From the NCBI GenBank assembly GCA_026770025.1, contig JAMXDE010000007.1, forward strand, positions 186,001 to 250,000: 64,000 nt of DNA, given 5' to 3'. Shown here piece by piece: positions 30,174 through 39,991 of this stretch (within the stretch, counting starts at the first letter, position 1; each line of letters opens with the position of its first letter). This DNA is from Craspedostauros australis. Its lineage: Eukaryota > Bacillariophyta > Bacillariophyceae > Mastogloiales > Achnanthaceae. The notes beneath the pieces are model-generated. The model made no database searches, was not told the origin of the DNA, and worked only from the letters and a program-made list of their open reading frames with translations. A program made the translations under genes and the position numbers.

Positions 30174-33100
30174 TCAGGGATCTTCGGTGCAGGTGGCTGG
30201 GCAAGAGCTGCCGGAGGCAATGGCCAAGACGGAATCGAGAGGCGCGCAAGTGGAAGTCGACGGTATGTCGTATTGGCATCGGTTGCAGTTGGTGCCTCTC
30301 TCGACGGGGTCCTTGTTGCACACGTTGTCGCCAAGAATGATGTCCGCGTTAAAGTAGCGACCGAAGCCCAGGAAAATGCAGGAGGCATCCGGCAAGCAAG
30401 TACCATCACCGATAAGTGTGTCTCCCTCGAGCTGGGGGTATCTATTGCTGCCGGAGGTGAAGTAAGAGTTCATGTTCGTGCACGAGTTGGCGTTGACACA
30501 GGACCCGGTTCCCACGATAGTGTTGGATACACGCTTGGTTTGGATGTCGGCTGCTGCTCCAGAACCCATGCGTCTGCAGGCCCTTGATGCAGCGCATGAT
30601 CCTGCACCAATAATAACGTCGCCGTTGGAAGATTGCGCGAGGAAACTGCATGCGTCGGCTCCAGTGCACGATCCTGGACCAATGATGGCGTCGCCGTTGG
30701 AGTCTCGTGCAAAGTGTTTGCATGCGTCGGCTCCAGTGCACGATCCTGGACCAATGATGGCGTCGCCGTTGGAGTCTCGTGCAAAGTGTTTGCATGCTTC
30801 GTTTCCATTGCATGATCCTGCACCAATAATGGCGTCGCCGTTGGAGTCTCGTGCAAAGTATATGCATACTTCTTCTTCATTGCACGATCCTGGCCCAATG
30901 ATGGAGGCCTTGTCACTTCCAGAGTTGAAGTTGAAGAAGTGGCATGGATAAGTGTCAGAGTGGCAGGATCCCTGGAAGATGATGGACTGAGTCTCGATAC
31001 TGTCGCATGCGGAGTCCCCAATGCAACTGTTGGATGCGATAGACGCAATGCCGATCCAGTCACAGGCGTCATCTCCGTCGCAGCATGTGCGTCCTGCCTC
31101 CCCACACCAATCAATAGCATCAGCTGCGGTTCCCGTGAACATCTCACCGGGGGCGGAAGCGGCCGCCTTGAAGATATCGAGGACACCCGTCTTTCCGCTG
31201 ATGGTATTGAAGAGAGCGACGCCGTCAGCAATGCTGTTCTGGTTTTCGAAGATCCCGAGGAGATCAGCTTCGTTTTGGATAGTGAAGAGAAGGGCTACTC
31301 CCTCTTTTGTGTTTGGTGTTCCGAGGGCACCCAGGAATTCCGATGTCGGTGCCGAAGTTGGCGCGCTCGTCGGGGCGCTCGTCGGTGAAGTCGGCGCAGC
31401 AGTGGGGGCCGACGTTGGTGCGCTGGTCGGTGCCGAGGTAGGAGCTGATGTTGGTGCTGAAGTTGGAGCCGAAGTCGGGGCGCTTGTTGGAGCGCTCGTC
31501 GGTGCTGAAGTTGGCACACTAGTCGGCGCAGCAGTGGGGGCCGACGTTGGTGCGCTGGTCGGCGCCGAGGTAGGAGCCGATGTTGGTGCTGAAGTTGGCG
31601 CGCTCGTCGGTGCTGAAGTTGGCACGCTAGTCGGCGCAGCAGTGGGGGCCGACGTTGGTACGCTCGTTGGCGCCGAGGTAGGAGCCGATGTTGGTGCTGA
31701 AGTTGGTGCTGAAGTTGGAGCCGAAGTCGGGGCACTTGTTGGAGCGCTCGTCGGTGCTGAAGTTGGCGCGCTAGTCGGTGTCAAGGTCGGCGAAGCAGTG
31801 GGGGCCGATGTCGGTGCGCTCGTTGGCGCGCTCGTTGGGGCGCTGGTCGGTGTCGAGGTCGGCGAAGCAGTTGGAGCTGTTGGGGATGGTGTGGGAGGTG
31901 ACGTGGCAGGCGTTGGGAAAGGGGTGGGGGAAAAAGTTGGAGAGTCTGTGGGCAAGGTGTCCTTGCCAATACAGTACTCATCCACCTTGTCTCCTGTTGG
32001 ATTATTGTTGGTGTCATTGCCTCCCTTTGGACAGGCCCCGTCGACATCGCTGATGATGTAGACTTTGTCGGAGTCGCACTCCGTCTTCGTCATGCATCCC
32101 TTGCAGCCTTCGACACTGCCGCATCCACCAGGAGGGACGACGAGGTCGGTCCTCATCCTGTCACGGAAGCCCATCTTCTCACATGACCCATCGGCGTCAC
32201 AGCCACCAGCACCAATGGTGAGGCTGCCTGCATACTTGCCCGCAGTACCATGGTTGACAGTGGAATGGGCATCCTTGCAGGCACTGCTGCCAACGCACGC
32301 ATTCTCACCAATGTCGATATGGCTGCGGAAGCGATATGATGGCGACTTCTGCACGACGCGGCGTCCAGTGGACTTGCATGCGTCTGTCCCAATGCATGCA
32401 CCGGTCTGGATGGTGACATCACCATGAGAACGACGTCCCACTCCCTCACAAGATTGAGGGGTGGTGCATGCCATCTCACCAACAAAGGTGACTCCTGTGA
32501 TGGACGGGTTGATTTCATTTTCGTTCATCAACTCGCATGCACTTGTGCCAGTGCAGGAGGAATCAAGGATGAGGGGATTGGGGCCCATATCCTTGCAGGC
32601 GCTGTCACCAGTACATGCCGTGATGGCCACGGTCATGAATGGAGGAGAGTTGGAGGCGGAACCGGTGACTGAAGTGCATCCCGAGGATCCTTGGCAGCAC
32701 AGATCCGCAGCAGGCAGCGACTGGGTCATTCCGATGGTCATGCAGGTCTTTTTCATTGCATTCGGTCGTTCGGTGACGAGGAGCTGTTTGGTTGCAGCGA
32801 CCAGGGCCAATTGGCCAGCAAGCACGCCATTCGACGCGTACTTGTTAAAGAGCTTGCGTGCATCTCCTTCGCCAAGGTCTCCTGCGCATCCGAAGAAGTT
32901 CTGCAGCTGCTCGGATTCCTTGACGGCGGCCACTGCCTTGCGGCAGGATGGCTTGTTCGCATCGCAGATGATGGTCTTGGCGCTTGTCTCTTGTGGTGTG
33001 AGGGTGGTGGTGCCATCCGGTTTGCAAACGATCTCGATGGTGGAATCGAAGACGGTTGAAGCAGCTGATGGTTTGGATGTTGGCAGGCGGGTGGACTGGG

Positions 33101-33386
33101 AGGTCGGCGAGGCAGTTGGCGACCCAGTAGGCAATGCGGTTGGCGCTTTTGTTTCCGCACCAGCCGGGTTCTCAGTGGGTGGCACTCGGTTGCCCTTGTT
33201 GCCCTTGTTGCCCTTGTTGGTGTTTGCGTCATCGTCGGCGTCCTTGAGGATGCGGGTCTTCATCATTGCTGTGTGGAGTTCCTTAGTTGGATCCACAGGA
33301 GTTCTGTTGCCACGGAGGACAGCATGGGTTGTTGCCGTGTTGGTGACAGCGATGAAAGCCGCGAAAGCTGCCTTGGTGCAGAGCAT
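30174..33386 (-). CDS. Secreted protein with Cys-repeat modules and a long PTSAPTS linker
   Basis: About 1070 residues. An in-frame ATG at 33458 exists, but the one at 33386 puts a clean signal peptide (MLCTKAAFAAFIAVTNTA..HA) at the N-terminus and is preferred. The protein has a Lys/Asn/Gly linker (GNKGNKGNKG), then Cys-rich blocks built of short modules of the pattern IG.GSC.G..AC (residues about 200-520), then about 170 residues of PTSAPTS-type tetrapeptide repeats, then a second Cys-module block with near-identical units (DSNGDAIIGPGSC.GADAC) to the C-terminus. Such Cys-module/PTS proteins are frequent in stramenopiles and are presumed extracellular or wall proteins; the linker should be heavily O-glycosylated. 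Function is unknown. The unit repeats are nearly identical in DNA, pointing to recent duplication or gene conversion. Confidence 0.8.
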   Translation of the reverse strand: MLCTKAAFAAFIAVTNTATTHAVLRGNRTPVDPTKELHTAMMKTRILKDADDDANTNKGNKGNKGNRVPPTENPAGAETKAPTALPTGSPTASPTSQSTRLPTSKPSAASTVFDSTIEIVCKPDGTTTLTPQETSAKTIICDANKPSCRKAVAAVKESEQLQNFFGCAGDLGEGDARKLFNKYASNGVLAGQLALVAATKQLLVTERPNAMKKTCMTIGMTQSLPAADLCCQGSSGCTSVTGSASNSPPFMTVAITACTGDSACKDMGPNPLILDSSCTGTSACELMNENEINPSITGVTFVGEMACTTPQSCEGVGRRSHGDVTIQTGACIGTDACKSTGRRVVQKSPSYRFRSHIDIGENACVGSSACKDAHSTVNHGTAGKYAGSLTIGAGGCDADGSCEKMGFRDRMRTDLVVPPGGCGSVEGCKGCMTKTECDSDKVYIISDVDGACPKGGNDTNNNPTGDKVDEYCIGKDTLPTDSPTFSPTPFPTPATSPPTPSPTAPTASPTSTPTSAPTSAPTSAPTSAPTASPTLTPTSAPTSAPTSAPTSAPTSAPTSAPTSAPTSAPTSAPTSVPTSAPTAAPTSVPTSAPTSAPTSAPTSAPTSAPTSAPTSAPTAAPTSVPTSAPTSAPTSAPTSAPTSAPTSAPTSAPTSAPTSAPTAAPTSPTSAPTSAPTSAPTSEFLGALGTPNTKEGVALLFTIQNEADLLGIFENQNSIADGVALFNTISGKTGVLDIFKAAASAPGEMFTGTAADAIDWCGEAGRTCCDGDDACDWIGIASIASNSCIGDSACDSIETQSIIFQGSCHSDTYPCHFFNFNSGSDKASIIGPGSCNEEEVCIYFARDSNGDAIIGAGSCNGNEACKHFARDSNGDAIIGPGSCTGADACKHFARDSNGDAIIGPGSCTGADACSFLAQSSNGDVIIGAGSCAASRACRRMGSGAAADIQTKRVSNTIVGTGSCVNANSCTNMNSYFTSGSNRYPQLEGDTLIGDGTCLPDASCIFLGFGRYFNADIILGDNVCNKDPVERGTNCNRCQYDIPSTSTCAPLDSVLAIASGSSCPATCTEDP
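31336..31900 (-). repeat. Tandem 12-base repeat coding PTSA
   Basis: This is the DNA of the PTSAPTS linker in the secreted protein. It has higher-order blocks (units with PTSVPTSAPTAAPTS recurring), the usual signature of slippage and unequal exchange. Confidence 0.8.
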
Positions 33387-33753
33387 CTTTGCTGTTGTCC
33401 TCGTTGCTGTCGTGAGACTGTTTGGTTCTGCACGTCGGGCGCATTTGTATGTGTGCATGTATGCGTACGTGCCAGAAGAATGGGTTGGTATGAATCACGT
33501 ATGGGTTGAGATTGGCAATGCGAGCATCATGTGTAAGTTTGGCGGCGAGTTCCGTCCCACGAAGAACGGCAACGATTGTGAGTGTTGCAGTGATGTGGTC
33601 GTTTGTGTGAGCGTAATTGTTGGTGTGTGAAATGACGCAATACGTGGTGGCGAGCAACAACAAAGATGGCAATCAATGAAGATTAACGATATCCATCAAT
33701 CGACACAACATCGTGACGATTCAATCACGTCAAGATTGCGCACACAGGAGGCA
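33387..33753. promoter_or_regulatory. Upstream region of the secreted PTS/Cys-repeat gene
   Basis: Probable promoter. No gene, no strong repeat. Confidence 0.3.
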
Positions 33754-34191
33754 TCAGTTGCGCAGACGAAGGGAAGGGAAGGGAAGGGGAGAGAAGAAAC
33801 GTGATGGGAAAGAGCAGCTTGAGTTAATTCGGCTTGGAGGTGCGGGATTTGAGCACCTGGATGGGAGTGGCGCGTGTCGGACATTGGCATGACACGAGGC
33901 ATCCTGAACGAGATGGTCGCCACCGACAGGCGCCGCAGCACCGCCGCATAACGAGGCGCGAAGATTGACTGGAATGTAGTAGGTATGGTGCTCACACTCG
34001 TAAGTATCTTGCATCTTGAGCGTTGGTGCGTGATGCCCTTTCATCAGTGCTGCTGCTTCATCTGCGACGCTATCCGCGGTTCGCGCGCGTCTTGACGTCG
34101 GTTTTGCAAATGCATACATTCTCCGTTGTGTAGGTGTGCGTGTGTGCGTGTGCGCTGTCGAATCTTCCTCATGCATCAGCTCGGCTTCCAT
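33754..34191 (-). CDS. Hypothetical protein, 145 residues (uncertain)
   Basis: Not recognised. The middle (RRARTADSVADEAAALMKGHHAPTLKMQDTYECEHHTYYIPVNLRA) is compositionally like a real protein, while the C-terminal 40 residues come from a simple GGGAA-rich tract and look spurious. It may be one exon of a gene whose other parts I could not find, or non-coding. Confidence 0.22.
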   Translation of the reverse strand: MEAELMHEEDSTAHTHTRTPTQRRMYAFAKPTSRRARTADSVADEAAALMKGHHAPTLKMQDTYECEHHTYYIPVNLRASLCGGAAAPVGGDHLVQDASCHANVRHAPLPSRCSNPAPPSRINSSCSFPSRFFSPLPFPSLRLRN

Positions 34192-34412
34192 CCCCCTTCC
34201 TTCGTGATGTGCGCGTACCTTTTGAGCTGTTTCTCTTCGTTGCGGCCTCAGAGGGGGTTGTCGTCTCTTTCTTACGCCTGCTGGGTGTTAGTTGATTGCT
34301 GGTTGCTGGCGTTTCCAATCTGATGATTGATCTGTTTTATGAGACTTTGTGTCGATTTCGGAGGCAACGAGGTGATTCCTGTGAGTTTGTTTCGCGGTGT
34401 TCTTAGTACACC

Positions 34413-34490
34413 CTTCCTCTGGAGGAAGATTGGGGGTTCAGCGAGGGCCAATTCTTCCTCCGAAGGAAAACCGCCCTCCAAAGGAAGGTT
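34413..34490. other. Cluster of CTTCC/GGAAG inverted repeats
   Basis: CTTCCTCTGGAGGAAG at 34413-34428 is a 6-bp stem with a 4-base loop. TTCCTCCGAAGGAA follows at about 34455-34468. The 13-base GGAGGAAGATTGG (34421-34433) pairs with CCAATTCTTCCTCC (34448-34461) with one bulge. A third AAGGAAGG follows. Alternative hairpins can form; no function is suggested by the context. Confidence 0.5.
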
Positions 34491-34551
34491 TCCGCCCTCT
34501 CAGGAGACAGCCAACCGGAAACACCTCCTAACACAAACTGGAGACCACACT

Positions 34552-34608
34552 TGTTGAGAAATCCACTGACCGTGAATTCAGAGTCCTTGCTTCACACAAA
34601 TTGTGCTT
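34552..34608 (-). repeat. 57-base dispersed repeat, probable LTR end, copy 2
   Basis: Inverted partner of 29804-29860; see that entry. Confidence 0.6.
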
Positions 34609-34760
34609 TGTTTCTCATTTTGCTTTGTTGTCGTCATCGTTTTCTTGTTCTTGGTGGCGAATCACGAGACCAAGATTTCCATCTTGTCACACAATTTCCT
34701 TTCTTCATTTTTGTATTCACACTTTGCATTCATTGTCCCACTCGCACAATTCTCTTCGCC

Positions 34761-34962
34761 TGGTGCGCCACTGACATGTTGCTGTTCTTCATGTGGTGTG
34801 CTACTGACATGATGCTGATCTGCATGTGGTGTGCTACTGACATGTTGCTGTTCTTCATGTGGTGTGTTACTGACATGATGCTGATCTGCATGTGGTGTGC
34901 TACTGACATGATGCTGATCTGCATGTGGTGTGCCACTGACATGCTGCTGATCTTCATGCGGT
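34761..34962. repeat. 33-base minisatellite, six units
   Basis: The word CTGACATG recurs at 34771, 34804, 34837, 34870, 34903 and 34936, exactly 33 bases apart. Units are of two main kinds, one with TTGCTGTTCTTC and one with ATGCTGATCTGC, in the order A-B-A-B-B-C. Because 33 is divisible by three, all frames stay open: the minus strand reads an 11-residue unit (VSSTPHADQHH), and a 130-residue frame spans 34662-35054. The plus strand reads a Met/Cys/Trp-rich repeat. No start region or family supports a real gene. Confidence 0.8.
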
Positions 34963-36426
34963 TTCAGAGTATTACATCTGTTATTCGTGACATGCACTGC
35001 GTACAAACAAGACGGCATTTTCGTTACGACCCCCTCGAGCGGGTCGACCTGCACTTAGAAATGGACATTCTAATTCTTGGTCTGCGATATCCAAACCAAG
35101 CACATATTCGTAATACTTGTAATCTCCTCGTAAAGAATCAACCAACACAATTTTAGTTATGACCCCGTTGCAGATAAACCTCATATGCCCCATCGAGAGA
35201 CCTCGTGAGGAGCTCGAGGTTTGGTGTCTCTAAACACAATATAAACCACATAGACGTATTCTTTACCTTCTATAACTTACACCTGGAGAGTTTGAGCTCC
35301 ATAAAAGGTATGGTTCAAGAGATATGATATAACTTATTTTGATGCCCCTAGCCTTCGCCTCTCGCAGTTTTCCGTGTTGTGTGCTTGGTTCGTGTTTCGC
35401 ATTCACGGGGATTTTGACTGGTGGGTGTCCAGACTTCGGTTTTTTCCACCTCCCTCCGATCGATCCTGGTTGGTGGGGATCGCCAAAACTGCTTTGCTCT
35501 CAAAATCACACATCACATTTTGTACACAGACGTTGTGCGTTGGAAACATGCACTGTTGCTGGCGCAGTGGAGCCCTTCGGCGTTTGCTGCTTCCTTGCCT
35601 CTAGCCATCCTCCCAATCTTCAACCAACCACGACGCACTTACCGTTGTACACAGCCTCCTTTAACCCTCACCCTCCTAGTAGTATCTCAACATATCGCCT
35701 CTCTCTCTCGTTCGCTCTGTCGTTCCGTCCATGGTTCTTCCCGTCGTTCCACTTGTCTCCGATCGGTGAAAGTTGCTCGGCTGTTTCCGTCGGTACGGGA
35801 TGGCGTTGACTACATCATCCCTGATTGTAGTGATGACATGAATACAGACAACAATGTGCTTCTGGATTGGGACAACAGCGGCGACGGCGACGATCGTGAC
35901 TGTTGCGATTACGATAAGGAATATCATCCTGACGATGTCCCTGTGCTGTGCGTGATACAACGAGGAAGTATGGCGGAAACGCTATCCTCTCGAACCATCA
36001 AGCACACAGATCCTGCGAAGCATCAGGCGGTGGATGACTTTCTTTATCATTCCTGTTAAGCTGAAGCTCCGTCGTTTCTTCCATATGCTGGGGTTGCATA
36101 CCAGCATCCTGAACACATTCCGAAATGGCAGCAACAAAAGCACTCCTGCACCTGACGATTGCAATCGTTGGCATCTCGTCTCAGGCATCTGAGAGTTGCT
36201 TCATGGCGCGATCTGGGCACTCTTTGTTGTAGGGTCTGTGTGCCCTTCACAACTAACAGAACCAATGGAGTACGTGCTTCAAAGGAGGCCACTTCTTCAA
36301 ATCAATCCCCAGTCCATTCTTTGTTCTCTCTGCTTCCTCGCATGCAGGGAGTGCGATGTGTGATGGATCGTTTGCATACGAGCACTGATGCGATCAGAGT
36401 ATAGAGAAAAAAGTAGAAGTCAATTC
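34963..36426. other. Unassigned stretch
   Basis: A plus-strand frame at 35421-36059 ends in an acidic, Asp-rich tail (NVLLDWDNSGDGDDRDCCDYDKEYHPDD) that could be a real exon, but nothing else around it supports a gene. No repeat of note. Confidence 0.25.
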
Positions 36427-37404
36427 TTATGCAACTGTTTGCATGCGCCGACCCGCAAAAGTCTCTACACCCCTGGATTCTTCGTACACTGGCAGTTGGG
36501 TGCCCATCGTCACCAGCCGTACCAGTTCAGGATCCAGCTGTTGCCAAATGTTTACTCCAGAGAAAGAATGCGTACACAAGGAACCATCGATATAAGCACA
36601 GAAACACGCAATCCACCTCAGCGGAGGGACAAGGGAGATGCAAGCCGTACCACTGATCACTTGAGATAGTGCTGCGTAAAGTCTCGTGCGATGAGTACAT
36701 GATAGCGCCGCAACGGATATCAATATGTGCTTCGAGAGAGGCAGCGACCAACAAAAGATGGAAAAAGAGCAAAAGAGATCTCGTTGTGAGTAGGTCTTTG
36801 GATGATTGCCGCTGTTGGTTGCGTGCCGACGTCGGGTTGCTTGGGCCAAGAAGTGCAAAATGTATTTACAGCTAAGATTGACAGGTGAACCGCTGGCGCC
36901 ACAAGTTGTCAATCAACAAATCGTCTTATATCCGCAACTCTCCCAGGGGGAAGTTCGTTGTACTCCGGAGGCATCGGTCTATCGTGCGGCGCCAATGTCA
37001 CAGCCCATGATGTGTCATTCACTTCATCGTCGCCGAACAGTCCATCCACCACGTTTGGTTTCCATTTGCGGTTTGAGCTCCACCGTGCTTGCCTGTAGAT
37101 ATCTACCACCAGCGCCCCCTACTGCACTGCTTGCATGCACTGGCCCATGGAAGTACCCACACTTCTGGATTCTCCGCGCACCGGCGGTTCATGGCCGTCA
37201 TTACCAGTTGTCCCAATACATGACCTATGTGCTTGCAGGTGAGGATTCCAAAACATGGATGACAACAAACAAAAGAGACAGAGATACGACAAAGAAATTG
37301 CGCCATACATCGCAGGAAGAGGATAAACGTACAGAACTAAATAGCCCACTGATTAACCGCTCCTTATCTATGGCTGCATTGACAACGCTTTTCTCCGCCT
37401 CCTT
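36427..37404. repeat. Two diverged copies of a roughly 100-base segment
   Basis: Bases about 36437-36540 and 37128-37230 align over their length (shared TTTGCATGC or CTTGCATGC, CTGGATTCT.CG, GCCGTACCAGTT or GTCATTACCAGTT), with many substitutions. The plus frame gives PWILR..AV and FWILR..AV. This looks like an old duplication of part of an unknown gene or element. Confidence 0.4.
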
Positions 37405-39480
37405 TTAACTTCGCGTGGCATGCGAAGGGGGCACGGACTCGGGTCTGCTGCATTCCTTAATTTTGTGCTGGCGCCTGCGTTGACCGCCCCTGTGCGGTCC
37501 GGAAGCCATTGGCCGCGGCCACCTTTATCCACTTGTACAATGTCCCACTAGCAACAGGGCACCTGTAGTATGGCTGCTGCCTGCTTCATCCATACCTCCA
37601 GACCTGGTGCGGGACCATGGCAGCCTGGATACATTGATTTGGCATGTCTGCGCGCGCTGTTGTCATGGCGTAGCTGTCCGAGGATGGCTTGCGAGCGCTC
37701 CTTCATGGCCAAAATCATGGCTCTTTCCGCGGAGGCTTGATTCATATGCATGTCTTCATTGCGCGAGAACCATTGATTCCATGCGATGCGCCATATTCTC
37801 TGTATAACCTCTGGGGCCCATTTGGCATCCGATCGGCAGGACCCTTGTGACGCAAGGAAGAGCGCCTGCAGTTCCACCCACTTCGTGCTTAATAGTCCAA
37901 ACTGTAGTACCCGCGTCCCTGCTGCTAGCTGTTGTTGTGTGGGGTCCTTTATGTATGGCGCTTCGTCCGGGGCCAGGAGGTATGTACTGCTGTCGGCATG
38001 ACTGCGTAGCAGAGATGTTACTGCCCTCGCCAGCCGCGGGTTGGTGGGGTACTTCAGCATCCATTTCCGCATGCCTTGCACTCCTTGTTGCGCGATTTGG
38101 CGCCGACTGTCGACCTTGCAGGTCCAAAAGTGTTCCGCAGTTTCTTCGTGGCCGCAGCTAGGGCACGTATCGGACAGCCAATGACCCCACTGGCGCATGC
38201 GCCTCCCAAATGCAGCCTCGCCCGCCACCAACTTAAAGTCAGCGTGTCCTTCGTTCGGTCCAGACCTCCGATTGCCCTACTCACCGTTGTCCACTCGATT
38301 TGCTTCGCATCGCGTATCGCTTTCCTCTGCCGGAGTACGTTGAGATCGTCGCGGCCAGACTTTCCTCCGCGATATGAGAATATCGCACAGAGGTTGTCTT
38401 GGTGCCCCACCTGAGGGACACCCCCTCTCCTGCTATGATCCCATCGTACGGCGCTTGGCCTTGCATGGTGCGCTGGTGCGCTCCCGCCAGTTTGTCGGCT
38501 TCCACATTGAGCTGTGCCCACTCATCCATATCTTCCCATGCCTTGCCATTGTCCTGATGCCCTTTGACATAGACGCCCACTACTTGCAATGGCAGTTGAT
38601 TGAACTTTTTCCGCACTGCTGGTTGAAGATTGGCATCGGACTACCGTGGCAATAGCTGCCACTCCGGGTCTAGGGCTTTGAGAGCCCCGATGTTTTTGCA
38701 TCTCATGGTGATCTTCCCTTCAAGTGCATTGTGAGCTGCGCACAGCACTGCAACGGTTGTCACCACGCTGTACAAACCTGCGAGTTCTGCTTGATGTGGC
38801 TGCATGACGTCGCTGCCGCGCGGCGCTTGACACACCATCCAGGCTTGCGCTGTCAACCCTTCATGCTCTCTGATCATGCCTGCCCCGGCCGCCCCGTTTC
38901 CCAGCGCAACCGACCATCACTGCACGCTCTGAGCTTGCCAGCCCTTGCCGCGTGAGCCAGAATTGACTCTGCTCCCATGAATGTGACTATCTCAGTCGCC
39001 CATGCCGCTGACTCTGGAAGGATTTGTATCCCCAAGGCTGCCAAGGTCGCCATCGTAGCTGCCAGCCTTGGACCTTCCTTTTCTGTCTGTGTCACCACTA
39101 TTTTCCGTGATATTTGTAGCCGTCCACAAGGTGAGAACCCGCCGTCGATAGCTCCTGCACCTCCTGATGCTCCCTCCGCCGTCTTCACCGCAGAGTTCGC
39201 CTGTAGTAGACGCCTTCTTGTCCATGGCAGGTGAGCCTGTCGGTTTCCGGTTCTCACCGGTAGTCTGGTCGGAGCGATGTAAACGTTTGCCACGGTCCCA
39301 ATGGCGACCACAGTCGCCTCTCTCGCGCCCTTCTCGCCGGGCATTGCATGATGATCGCTCGCTTCCATTGAGCCCGATCCTGCTGGGTCGGTTGCCCGAC
39401 TTCCAGCCACTCGATCATGCTGCTTCGCAAGGGGATGAGTCCAGGACTGGTTGCTTCCTCATGTAATCGATCTCCTTGAA
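37405..39480 (-). mobile_element. 5'-truncated LINE relic: end of ORF2 with RNase H and zinc knuckle
   Basis: Protein pieces in several frames follow in order on the minus strand. MIEWLEVGQPTQQDRAQWKRA sits at about 39400. RNase H starts at LRACSDG (about 38920), continues in QPHQAELAGLYSVV (about 38790), and has VGVYVKGHQDN further on (about 38570). A Cys/His motif CPSCGHEETAEHFWTC lies near 38140, and the C-terminus ends at 37548. The frame changes at least three times, so the copy is dead. Endonuclease and reverse transcriptase are absent. An A-rich end near 37405 may be the tail. The organisation (RNase H followed by CPxC...H...C) is the same as in the LINE at 48-57 kb, but the sequences are clearly from another family. 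Confidence 0.72.
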
Positions 39481-39506
39481 CTGATACAATGTCTGACAAC
39501 CAAACC

Positions 39507-39698
39507 ACTGTCGAGATGTACATGCGTGTATATGTCGAGATGTACGAGTATATGTGCATCGTTCATCCGTTATTCTCTCATACGCACTTGGACGGTATAA
39601 CTACACTCGTGTCAATAGTATACTGTGATTCGTCAGAATTACAGTGGAAATGGAACACACGAAAATGAGCAAGATTTCTGGAGGAAATTTGTAATCGA
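39507..39698 (-). mobile_element. LTR-like remnant of an older copia element
   Basis: Reverse match of 24761-24955. Read on the minus strand it is followed by ATTGTATCAGTTC (39476-39488), which resembles a primer-binding site, as does TATCAGTT next to the younger copia LTR (48115-48122). The younger copia element abuts it directly, so the younger one may have landed in it. Confidence 0.55.
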
Positions 39699-39991
39699 CG
39701 AATGATTCTGGCTTGCTTGCGTGCTCAGGACGCGAAGTGATGCACTCTCAGGCACACAGATGACAGTCTTCTATTGCTTATCTGTTGTTGGTGTATTGCT
39801 GATACACTCCGTGTTGTGAACCAGATTGTGACCGCACGCCATGAATCCAACAAAGACACATGCTCTGTTCGTTTTTTCCCTTTGTGTTGTTTCAGCCACA
39901 AACACTCCGCCTCGGTTGCTTATGACTGTACGGTCACAGAATCTTTGACCAATACGAGCTACACGACTCGTTTGACCCCAAAACTCGCTCT
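39699..39991 (-). mobile_element. 3' LTR of the nested copia element (293 bp)
   Basis: Matches the combined 48126-48236 and 57118-57299 pieces over all 293 bases with about 5 differences counted by eye (about 1.7 percent). The ends were set by where similarity stops; they do not show the usual TG...CA, so the exact ends are tentative. Confidence 0.85.

Noticed and set aside
33754-33850. GGGAA-rich tract as a telomere-like repeat
   Set aside because: Only a few irregular units; no consistent period.
34761-34962. Could the 33-base array be a CRISPR?
   Set aside because: Units are directly adjacent without unique spacers and the DNA is eukaryotic; it is a minisatellite.
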